From Hyphomicrobiales bacterium (lineage in GTDB: Bacteria; Pseudomonadota; Alphaproteobacteria; Rhizobiales; Aestuariivirgaceae): DNA of 12,208 nt. Both the position numbers and the translations under genes were made by a program. The stretch is from NCBI GenBank assembly GCA_026987255.1, contig JALSNA010000229.1:1-12208 (forward strand). The letters are read 5' to 3'. Positions within the stretch are counted from its first letter, which is position 1. Each line of letters begins with the position of its first letter. Of the stretch, positions 7,188 through 12,208 are shown piece after piece. The notes beneath the pieces are model-generated. The model did no database searches. It was not told where the DNA came from and saw nothing but the letters and a program-made list of their open reading frames with translations.

Positions 7188-8291
7188 TCAGCTCCTGGCC
7201 GCCTTGGCCTGATCCGTCTTGGCGCGCGGGGCCTTGCCGGCCATCAGCTCCCTGGCCTGCTCGATCCACTCCTCGCGCTCGATGCGCCCGCGCAAGGAGA
7301 GCTTCTCGTCCAGCTCCCTGGCCGCCTCTTCGGTCAGCTCGGCAATCTGCCTGAAGGTGGTGAACCCGGCATCGGCCAGCTTCTTGACCAGCACCGGCCC
7401 GACGCCGGAGAGCAAGGACAGATCGTCCCCCTGCCCGGCTTCCGCGGCGGGGGCCTCTTCGGCCTGTGCGGCCTGCGGCGCAGCCTTGGCCTCTTCGGCA
7501 GCGGCAGGCTCTTCGCTGGTGGCGGGCTCCTCGATCTCCACCAGCGCCTCTTCCACCACCGGCGTTTCCATCTCGCCGATGTCCTCGCCGGAGGCCGCCG
7601 CCGACATGGAGATGCCGTCGATGGCCGCCTTGGAGACAAGATCGCAATAGAGCGCAATGGCGCGCGAGGCATCATCGTTGGCCGGAATCGGGAAATCGAT
7701 GCCCTTCGGATCGCAGTTGGTGTCGAGGATGGCGACCACCGGGATGTTCAGGCGGTTGGCCTCCTGGATGGCAATCTGCTCCTTGTTGGTGTCGATGACG
7801 AACATGATGTCGGGAATGCCGCCCATGTCCTTGATGCCGCCAAGGGCGCGCTCCAGCTTGTCGCGCTGGCGGGTGAGCTGCAAAAGCTCCTTCTTGGTAT
7901 AGGCATCCGCCTTTTCCGAATCGAGAATGTCTTCCAGCTTGCGCAGCTTGCGGATGGAGTTGGAGATGGTCTTCCAGTTGGTCAGGGTGCCGCCCAGCCA
8001 GCGGTGATTGATGTAATACTGGGCGCAGTTCTTCGCCGCCTCGGCAATGGGCTCGGAGGCCTGCCGCTTGGTGCCGACGAAGAGCACCCGCCCGCCCTTG
8101 GCGACGACATCGCGCACCTTCACCAGCGCCTGGTGAAACAGCGGAATGGTCTGCGACAGATCAATGATGTGAATCCCGTTGCGCGCCCCGTAGATATAGG
8201 GGGCCATCTTGGGGTTCCAGCGGTGTGTCCTGTGGCCGAAATGCGCACCGGCTTCCAAAAGCTCGCGCATGGAAATTTCAGGCAATGCCAT
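7188..8291 (-). CDS. rpsB: 30S ribosomal protein S2 with acidic linker and helix-hairpin-helix tail
   Basis: S2 is a late-assembling small-subunit protein located between head and body. The family core covers residues 1 to about 225, with [15 protein letters not shown] (15-29), LFVGTKRQA (70-78) and [10 protein letters not shown] (97-106). At 367 aa it is about 125 aa longer than E. coli S2 (241 aa). Residues 233-290 form an Ala/Glu-rich acidic linker. Residues about 291-351 resemble a helix-hairpin-helix unit ([20 protein letters not shown], then [14 protein letters not shown]), followed by a basic end. Similar units occur on other alphaproteobacterial proteins, such as bL21 and some NuoE proteins, as I recall the families. 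The frame is open to 8336, but the ATG at 8291 has GAGGAGA at good spacing and the standard [15 protein letters not shown] start. Confidence 0.97.
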   Translation of the reverse strand: MALPEISMRELLEAGAHFGHRTHRWNPKMAPYIYGARNGIHIIDLSQTIPLFHQALVKVRDVVAKGGRVLFVGTKRQASEPIAEAAKNCAQYYINHRWLGGTLTNWKTISNSIRKLRKLEDILDSEKADAYTKKELLQLTRQRDKLERALGGIKDMGGIPDIMFVIDTNKEQIAIQEANRLNIPVVAILDTNCDPKGIDFPIPANDDASRAIALYCDLVSKAAIDGISMSAAASGEDIGEMETPVVEEALVEIEEPATSEEPAAAEEAKAAPQAAQAEEAPAAEAGQGDDLSLLSGVGPVLVKKLADAGFTTFRQIAELTEEAARELDEKLSLRGRIEREEWIEQARELMAGKAPRAKTDQAKAARS

Positions 8292-8423
8292 GGCCTGGTC
8301 TCCTCGTTTTCCGGTTGAACCTCCACGCCCGGACATGCATCCCCTTCGAGGGACACCGGACGGCCCATGCGCTATGTGGGGAGCCTCCTCCCGTGCGCAT
8401 CAGCCAGCCAGGCGCGTGTGAAT

Positions 8424-8456
8424 TGACCGCGCAAGGCATCGGGCCCTGCACGGTCA
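8424..8456 (-). promoter_or_regulatory. Leader hairpin of rpsB mRNA (candidate S2 autoregulation site)
   Basis: On the minus strand, arms TGACCGTGCAGGGC and GCCTTGCGCGGTCA pair over 14 bp, with two G-U wobbles, around loop CCGAT. The hairpin begins almost exactly at the start site predicted from the upstream promoter, so it would sit at the 5' end of the message. E. coli rpsB is repressed by S2 binding to its leader, but I do not recognise this structure as that one. A second small stem (GGGAG/CTCCC) lies near 8381-8394. A regulatory role is inference. Confidence 0.5.
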
Positions 8457-8462
8457 CGCGTT

Positions 8463-8491
8463 GTCATATGGCAAGAGGCGGCACATTGCAA
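8463..8491 (-). promoter_or_regulatory. Candidate promoter of the rpsB-tsf cluster
   Basis: On the minus strand, TTGCAA (8486-8491) is followed after 17 nt by TATGAC (8463-8468). Each matches the sigma-70-type consensus at four of six positions, at ideal spacing. Just upstream is a small perfect inverted repeat, GCGGA-TTG-TCCGC (8492-8504), between the tRNA 3' end and the -35 box. It could be part of tRNA termination or an operator. Transcription would start near 8456, about 165 nt before the rpsB ATG. Confidence 0.5.
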
Positions 8492-8516
8492 GCGGATTGT
8501 CCGCAAAAGCGAAAAA

Positions 8517-8604
8517 TGGCGGAGGGGGAGGGATTCGAACCCCCGGAGGCTTTCGCCTCAACGGTTTTCAAGACCGCCGCATTCGACCACTCTGCCACCC
8601 CTCC
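8517..8604 (-). tRNA. tRNA-Ser (anticodon UGA)
   Basis: The 88-nt gene includes an encoded CCA (8517-8519) after discriminator G. The acceptor arms GGAGGGG and CCCCTCC pair fully. The anticodon stem GCGGT/ACCGT encloses the loop CTTGAAA, giving anticodon TGA (8568-8570). The long variable arm (GAGGCGAAAGCCTC) marks a class II serine tRNA, and the T-arm carries TTCGAAT. It reads UCA and related serine codons. Five T residues follow the CCA on the minus strand, and the rpsB promoter starts within 30 nt. Confidence 0.97.
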
Positions 8605-8653
8605 GGCTCCGGCTGGACATATGCCCGTCCAGAGAGCACCTTGACCACTGGCC

Positions 8654-8682
8654 ATAGATAGCGATTTGCGGACGATTGACAA
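8654..8682 (-). promoter_or_regulatory. Candidate promoter of tRNA-Ser
   Basis: On the minus strand, TTGTCA (8677-8682) and TATCTAT (8654-8660) are separated by 16 nt, with a start expected about 40 nt before the tRNA. A 9-bp inverted repeat (GGCCGCCGC / GCGGCGGCC, 8684-8692 and 8707-8715, loop 14 nt) lies just upstream. It could end tolC transcription, although no T-run follows it. Confidence 0.45.
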
Positions 8683-8737
8683 GGGCCGCCGCGTCCACCT
8701 TGTCAGGCGGCGGCCGCAAATCTCTCCGGTAGCCTGG

Positions 8738-8810
8738 AGCTCTGGTCTCAATAAAGGCGCATTTGCGGCCCCTTGGGGGCTGGCGCCACGCTCTTGCTGG
8801 GCCCGGACCC
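8738..8810. repeat. Palindromic dispersed repeat, copy C, touching the tolC stop codon
   Basis: The left end agctctggtctcaataaa matches the copy A left end except in its first three bases. The right end, read in reverse, starts gggtccgggcccagcaag and continues into the shared gcgtggcgcca core. The interior is only about 30 bp. TA follows the right end (8811-8812). The left boundary is ambiguous, because there is no TA directly beside it and the nearest one is at 8730-8731. On the minus strand, the flanking TA plus the first G of the repeat make the TAG stop of tolC. Confidence 0.75.
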
Positions 8811-10216
8811 TAATCGTGGGTGCCGAAGAGCCTGGACTTCACCATCCGGTAGTGGCGGGCCGGGTCGTAGGCCGCCGCCTTCAGGCGCAAGCGGTAGGCT
8901 GTCAGATCGCCGATGGCCGCCAGCAGCGAATAGGCCGCCGTCATCTCTGCCGCGCGGGCCGAAACGCTGGCGACGCGCGCATCCAGCAGCTCCTGGCGCG
9001 AATTGAGCACATCCAGCGTGGTGCGCGAGCCCACCTTGTATTCCTGCCGCACGCCATCGAGCGCCAGCCGCGCCGCCTTGACCCGCGCCCTGGTTGCGGC
9101 GATGACCTGCCGCGCCGCCACCAGGTTGTTCCATGCCGCCACCACCTGGCGGCGCACCGCGCGGCGGGCCACCAGAACGCCGAGCCGCGCCGCATTGGCC
9201 TTGTGGCGCGCCTCGCGCACCGAGGAATAGACCAGCCCGCCCTGATAGAGCGGGATGGAGATGGAGCCCATGATGCGCGCATCCCTGGTCTTGGAGGCAG
9301 CAAAGCCTTCCGCCTTGTTGCGCGAGGCCGAAAGCTGCGCCTGCAAGGATACCGACGGCAACAGATCGCCAAAGGCCACCTTCACGCCATGGCGCGCCGC
9401 TTGCGCGTTGTAGGAGGCCGCCAGAATGCTGGGATTGAGCCGCCCGGCGCGCCCCAGAGCGGCACGCAGGCTGCGCGGATGTTTCGGGCAATGGCGGGGG
9501 AAATAAAGCTTTCCGGGCTTGTGCCCCACCGCCTGCGCATAGGCCGCCTCGGAGGCCGCCAGCTGGGCCCGCGCCTGGGCCGCGTCGGCGCGTGCCTTGG
9601 CCACTGCGGCGCGCGATTGCGAAACATCCGTGCGGGTGATCTCACCCACCTTGAAGCGCGCCTCGGTGGCCTTCAATTGCTCGCGCAGCACCGCGATGTT
9701 GCGCTGCCTCAGGGCCAGGATCTGCCGGTCGCGCACCACGTTGAGATAGGCCACCGCGGCATCGAGCAGAACCTTCTGCTCCACCGCCAGCAGATTCTGC
9801 CGTCCGGCGCGCACCGCCGCCTTGGCGCGCTTGACGCCCTCCACCGTCTTGAAGCCATTGAACACCGGCTGCGTCAGGGTGATGGACACGCTTTCCGAAT
9901 CATAGTTCTGGCCAAAGCCTGGCATGGGCGTCGTTTTCTTGTGACCCACCGCCAGCGAACCCTTGGCGAAAACCTGTGGCCGCCAGCCGGACTTGGCCTT
10001 GGCCACGCCTTCGTCCACCGCCCGCAAGGAGGCGCGCTCCGCTGCGATCTGCGGATTGTTCAGATAGGCGCGCGTCAGAGCCGCCGAAAGGCTCTCCGCC
10101 TGCGCCGCCAGGGAAGGAAACAGCGCCGCCATTCCGGCAAGGGAAGCCACGGCAAGCCGCCGCATCCGCATCTTGCCCGCCTGCCGGGCGCGCCGCGCTT
10201 TGGTGTCAGGATACAT
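8810..10216 (-). CDS. tolC: TolC-family outer membrane efflux / type I secretion protein
   Basis: This is the outer-membrane channel-tunnel that completes tripartite drug efflux pumps and type I secretion systems. The 468-aa protein has normal length, with two internally repeated halves. Recognisable parts are the N-terminal SLSAALTRAYLNNPQIAAERASLRA, the strand ITLTQPVFNGFKT, its second-half counterpart SISIPLYQGGLVYSSVREARHK, and long Ala/Arg/Gln-rich helices typical of the tunnel. A signal peptide (basic MRMRR, then a hydrophobic stretch ending LAAQA|ES) begins at residue 16. The true start could therefore be the ATG at 10171; the ATG at 10216 has a GGGGACGGG upstream. The stop codon is formed at the edge of repeat C, so the original C-terminus may have been different. 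No partner pump genes are in view. Confidence 0.92.
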   Translation of the reverse strand: MYPDTKARRARQAGKMRMRRLAVASLAGMAALFPSLAAQAESLSAALTRAYLNNPQIAAERASLRAVDEGVAKAKSGWRPQVFAKGSLAVGHKKTTPMPGFGQNYDSESVSITLTQPVFNGFKTVEGVKRAKAAVRAGRQNLLAVEQKVLLDAAVAYLNVVRDRQILALRQRNIAVLREQLKATEARFKVGEITRTDVSQSRAAVAKARADAAQARAQLAASEAAYAQAVGHKPGKLYFPRHCPKHPRSLRAALGRAGRLNPSILAASYNAQAARHGVKVAFGDLLPSVSLQAQLSASRNKAEGFAASKTRDARIMGSISIPLYQGGLVYSSVREARHKANAARLGVLVARRAVRRQVVAAWNNLVAARQVIAATRARVKAARLALDGVRQEYKVGSRTTLDVLNSRQELLDARVASVSARAAEMTAAYSLLAAIGDLTAYRLRLKAAAYDPARHYRMVKSRLFGTHD

Positions 10217-10386
10217 CTAACCCGTCCCCTGCTTTCAACTGTTCGAACGCTCATCCCGCAAGGATGCCGCCAGTCTTGTGCCGCCAGCGCTCATCCGTGA
10301 CGCCAGCCAAGGACACCTTGACCCACGTCTTCGCCCTGTGGGCGCACCTTGCCCCCATGCAGCCTTCACGGCCACATCAGAGTGAC

Positions 10387-10392
10387 AGTATA
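10387..10392 (-). promoter_or_regulatory. Possible -10 box for tolC
   Basis: The minus-strand hexamer TATACT matches TATAAT at five of six positions and lies 171 bp upstream of the tolC start. No good -35 box is seen at 16-18 nt. The promoter may be activator-dependent, or the match may be chance. Confidence 0.3.
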
Positions 10393-10617
10393 GCCGATTC
10401 CCGCCCATGCCGCGCAAAAAGGTTTGCAATGGCTCGCCACCTTGCGGCAAGGCCCGGCTGTCATCGCCGCTCATGAATACAGCATGAAGAGCCCCCCTGC
10501 CAACACCCATCACGGCCTGCGGGGGCAAAAAGGGCGCGCCTGTTGCCCCCTTGCCACGGCCACGAGCGGGCCGGAAGGGGAAAACCTCGCCTCATTTGCA
10601 AAAATGACGCAAATCCG

Positions 10618-10646
10618 TTGTCAAGTCCCGGGCTTTGTCATATAGA
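10618..10646 (+). promoter_or_regulatory. Promoter of tRNA-Cys
   Basis: TTGTCA (10618-10623) and TATAGA (10641-10646) are separated by exactly 17 nt. The predicted start is about 15 nt before the tRNA. This is the best promoter match in the window. Confidence 0.7.
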
Positions 10647-10667
10647 AACCGCATCACTCTTCGGAGC

Positions 10668-10741
10668 GGCCTCGTGGCGGAGTGGTGACGCAGCGGACTG
10701 CAAATCCGTATACCCCGGTTCGATTCCGGGCGAGGCCTCCA
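10668..10741 (+). tRNA. tRNA-Cys (anticodon GCA)
   Basis: The 74-nt gene includes encoded CCA. The acceptor arms GGCCTCG and CGAGGCC pair fully, with discriminator U as expected for cysteine tRNAs. The anticodon stem GCGGA/TCCGT encloses the loop CTGCAAA, giving GCA. The T-arm is CCCGG-TTCGATT-CCGGG. It is the only complete plus-strand gene in the window and converges with the deacetylase gene 41 bp away. A 5-bp GC stem (10757-10770) in that gap is the only terminator-like structure. Confidence 0.97.
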
Positions 10742-10782
10742 TCTTCCCCCTCGGCACGCCGCGACCGGCGAACCACGATCCT

Positions 10783-11835
10783 TCAGGCCACCTTCAGTCT
10801 GCGCAGCCCGTTGAACAGGGCAAAGGGCGTGCCGGTCAGCAGCGCATCCACATAGCGGATCTTCTGGTAAAAGCCGTTCAGCGACACCCTGGGCAGTGCC
10901 GTGAGATGGTCTGCGTGCCCGGCATGCAAAAGCCCCTTGCGGGTGGTCACCGCCGCCGCGAAGCCAAGTTCCGCCGCCAGCCGGAAATCCCGCCGGCCTG
11001 CCGTTTCCTCGTCGCCATAGGGATAGGCGAAGGTGTCCACCACCTCCCCCAGTTCCGCTTCCAGCCGCGCCCGCGAGGCCGCCATTTCATGGCGCGCTTC
11101 ATCCTCCGGCAACAAGGAGAGTGCATAATGGCGCATGGTATGGGCTCCGATGGAGCACAAGGGATGCGCGGCGATTTGCCGGATTTCCTCCCAGCCCATG
11201 ACCTGCTCCCGGCACAGGGCCGCGAGATCCACCCCATGGCGCGAAGAAAACTCCCTGATCCAGCGCCTTTGCGCATGCTGCTCCATGCCCCTCACCGGCC
11301 AGTAAAGGGCATCCCAGGCAGCTTGCCGCTCTGCATCGCCGGCGCATGAAAGCACCTCCGGCAGGCCTTCAAGGCCTGGCCTGATTTCCTCGTTTTGTGC
11401 CATGGCGCGTTCCAGCGCATCCCACCACAGTTCACCCTTGCCATCGGCATAATCCGGGGCAATGAAAATCGTGAAGGGGCACTCCTGCGCCGCAAAGACC
11501 GGCAGAGCATGTTCCAGATTGTCACGAAACCCGTCATCCAGCGTGAACACCGCAAAGGGCCGCTCCAGGGCTCCCCCGGCCAGCCGCCTGGCCGCGTCAC
11601 GCAAGCTGATCAGTTCCCAGCCGCGCGCCTTGACGAAGCCGATGACCGCATCGAGAAACTCCGGCGTGACATCCAGCCCCGCATTGGGCGCAAAGGTGCT
11701 TTCCGTGGCCTTTTGCGGGCGCACGTGATGGAGCATGAAAATGGCCCCCGCCCCGCCGAACAGGGGCGCACCGGCCCTGGATAGGCCGGAATAATGCAAA
11801 AAATCGAGACTGGCGCGCATGAGGGCTGGGTTCAT
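10783..11835 (-). CDS. Polysaccharide deacetylase family protein (NodB homology, CE4)
   Basis: Members of this family remove acetyl groups from N-acetylated (sometimes O-acetylated) sugars in cell-wall, exopolysaccharide or chitin-type polymers, using a bound metal. The 350-aa protein shows motif 1 as FTLDDGF at residues 97-103 (catalytic-base and metal Asp100/101), motif 2 as H-T-M-R-H (metal His232 and His236) and motif 3 as FAYPYGD at 269-275. A segment of about 100 residues (130-228, with WWDALERAM) separates motifs 1 and 2, longer than in minimal NodB domains. No signal peptide or membrane segment is evident, so the site of action and the substrate are unclear. The start at 11835 has AGGAAG about 9 nt upstream. 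No glycosyltransferase or other sugar genes are visible alongside to suggest a pathway. Confidence 0.88.
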   Translation of the reverse strand: MNPALMRASLDFLHYSGLSRAGAPLFGGAGAIFMLHHVRPQKATESTFAPNAGLDVTPEFLDAVIGFVKARGWELISLRDAARRLAGGALERPFAVFTLDDGFRDNLEHALPVFAAQECPFTIFIAPDYADGKGELWWDALERAMAQNEEIRPGLEGLPEVLSCAGDAERQAAWDALYWPVRGMEQHAQRRWIREFSSRHGVDLAALCREQVMGWEEIRQIAAHPLCSIGAHTMRHYALSLLPEDEARHEMAASRARLEAELGEVVDTFAYPYGDEETAGRRDFRLAAELGFAAAVTTRKGLLHAGHADHLTALPRVSLNGFYQKIRYVDALLTGTPFALFNGLRRLKVA

Positions 11836-11914
11836 GGCTTCACGCTTCCTTTCAAATCATCCCGAACAGACCATGCATGTCACACAAACCTTGATTTTGC
11901 GCTAACCGCCTCCA

Positions 11915-12047
11915 GGGTCCGGCCTCGACAAAGGCGTGGATGCCAGCAAAACGAGAAAAACACTCAAGAATTGCAATTGCACACCTTTCCCTTCTCTCCT
12001 GTTGCTGGCCGCCAGACTGGCGCCACGTTTTTGTGGGTCTACGCCCC
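11915..12047. repeat. Palindromic dispersed repeat, copy D (intermediate form, about 133 bp)
   Basis: The left end is gggtccggcctcgacaaagg. Positions 11930-11947 are identical to copy A 1419-1436, and 11995-12032 are a perfect 38-bp match to copy A 1601-1638. The A block containing the 25-bp-arm hairpin is absent, so D looks like A with that module missing. The right end (gtgggtctacgcccc) is degenerate, and TA is not kept on either side, which suggests an older copy. Confidence 0.8.
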
Positions 12048-12067
12048 GGGGACAGATCACGCTGCCC

Positions 12068-12096
12068 TTGCCCCTGCTCCGGCAAGCCTATATAAG
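12068..12096 (+). promoter_or_regulatory. Candidate promoter for the downstream plus-strand gene
   Basis: TTGCCC (12068-12073) and TATAAG (12091-12096) are 17 nt apart, and the -10 is embedded in tatataagg. A 6-bp inverted repeat, CTTGCC / GGCAAG (12067-12072 and 12081-12086), overlaps the -35 and spacer and could be an operator. Confidence 0.5.
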
Positions 12097-12101
12097 GCAG
12101 C

Positions 12102-12145
12102 GCAAAAGCCGCGCCCGCACCTGGTCCGGGGCCGCGGCCTTTTGC
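12102..12145 (+). promoter_or_regulatory. 5' leader hairpin (possible attenuator) before the last gene
   Basis: GCAAAAGCCGCG pairs with CGCGGCCTTTTGC with a single bulged base, and there is further C/G pairing inside. The next bases are CTTTTGACC, a short T-run. The stem begins where the promoter predicts the transcript to start. It may be an mRNA-stabilising 5' stem or a weak attenuator. Confidence 0.5.
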
Positions 12146-12156
12146 CTTTTGACCCG

Positions 12157-12178
12157 GCAACCATCAAGCAACCATCAA
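12157..12178 (+). repeat. Perfect 11-bp tandem direct repeat in the leader
   Basis: The unit gcaaccatcaa occurs twice back to back (12157-12167 and 12168-12178), 6 nt before the ribosome-binding site. It may be a slippage duplication or a binding site. Confidence 0.8.
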
Positions 12179-12196
12179 AACTCGAGGAACACCGCC

Positions 12197-12208
12197 ATGA
12201 CCGAGCGC
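12197..12208 (+). CDS. First four codons of an unidentified gene (partial)
   Basis: The ATG at 12197 reads M-T-E-R and runs off the window. A GAGGA (12184-12188) lies 8 nt upstream, and a promoter, leader hairpin and repeat precede it, so a real start is likely. The product cannot be named from four codons. Confidence 0.55.

Larger units (their letters stand above)
10217..10667. other. 450-bp intergenic region between tolC and tRNA-Cys
   Basis: No convincing gene is present. Frames of 73 and 97 codons exist here, but they show no domain and no good ribosome-binding site. It should hold the tolC promoter: on the minus strand TATACT (10387-10392) is a good -10 box, but nothing close to TTGACA lies 16-18 nt upstream of it. 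A perfect 8-bp inverted repeat GGGGGCAA / TTGCCCCC (10521-10528 and 10543-10550) encloses a 14-nt loop containing the palindrome ggcgcgcc. It lacks a T-run, so it looks more like a protein-binding or RNA element than a terminator. Confidence 0.6.
11836..12196. other. Divergent intergenic region with repeat D and a leader for the next gene
   Basis: This 361-bp gap lies between the divergent starts of the deacetylase and the next plus-strand gene. It holds repeat copy D, a candidate plus-strand promoter, a strong leader hairpin and an 11-bp tandem repeat, each listed separately. I see no clear minus-strand promoter for the deacetylase and no gene. Confidence 0.7.

Noticed and set aside
8517..8604. 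tRNA gene as an integration site for a genomic island
   Set aside because: Both sides of tRNA-Ser carry ordinary chromosomal genes. There is no integrase and no direct repeat of the tRNA 3' end.
8666..10300. 544-codon plus-strand frame opposite tolC
   Set aside because: It is His/Arg/Gln-rich antisense sequence typical of shadows. TolC-family features are clear on the other strand.

Overview
The window looks like a GC-rich alphaproteobacterial chromosome. The gene order rpsB-tsf-pyrH-frr-uppS-cdsA-dxr-rseP, normally followed by bamA, is the classic translation / cell-envelope cluster of that class. The S2 protein also carries an acidic linker and a helix-hairpin-helix tail. The organism is not identified below class level.

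Layout: Nearly everything is on the minus strand, so transcription runs from high to low coordinates. From 8291 down to 227 is the cluster: ribosomal protein S2, EF-Ts, UMP kinase, ribosome recycling factor, undecaprenyl-PP synthase, CDP-diglyceride synthase, DXP reductoisomerase and the RseP site-2 protease. Spacing is 13-108 bp, except for one 448-bp gap between dxr and rseP. Positions 1-226 are the rseP-bamA gap, with at most the first codons of the next gene. Upstream of rpsB lie a candidate promoter, a strong leader hairpin and tRNA-Ser(UGA). Next comes a TolC-family outer-membrane factor (minus), a 450-bp gap with no gene, tRNA-Cys(GCA) on the plus strand with a good promoter, a NodB-type polysaccharide deacetylase (minus), and a divergent intergenic region. 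That region ends at the first four codons of a plus-strand gene.

The genes supply translation (S2, EF-Ts, RRF, two tRNAs), pyrimidine nucleotides (PyrH), and the lipid and isoprenoid precursors of the envelope (Dxr to UppS, CdsA), plus membrane proteolysis (RseP) and export (TolC).

The main unexplained signal is a family of four non-coding palindromic repeats: A 1404-1653, B 1656-1719, C about 8738-8810 and D about 11915-12047. They share terminal inverted repeats of the form gggtcYggNctcaataaa, and the best-preserved ends are flanked by TA. The interiors are modular, so the copies range from about 64 to 250 bp. A and B abut each other inside the dxr-rseP gap, C supplies the last base of the tolC stop codon, and D lies in the divergent region. 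They look like TA-targeting miniature transposable elements (IS630/Tc1-mariner style), but no transposase is present here. No defence system, CRISPR array or other multi-gene accessory system is visible.
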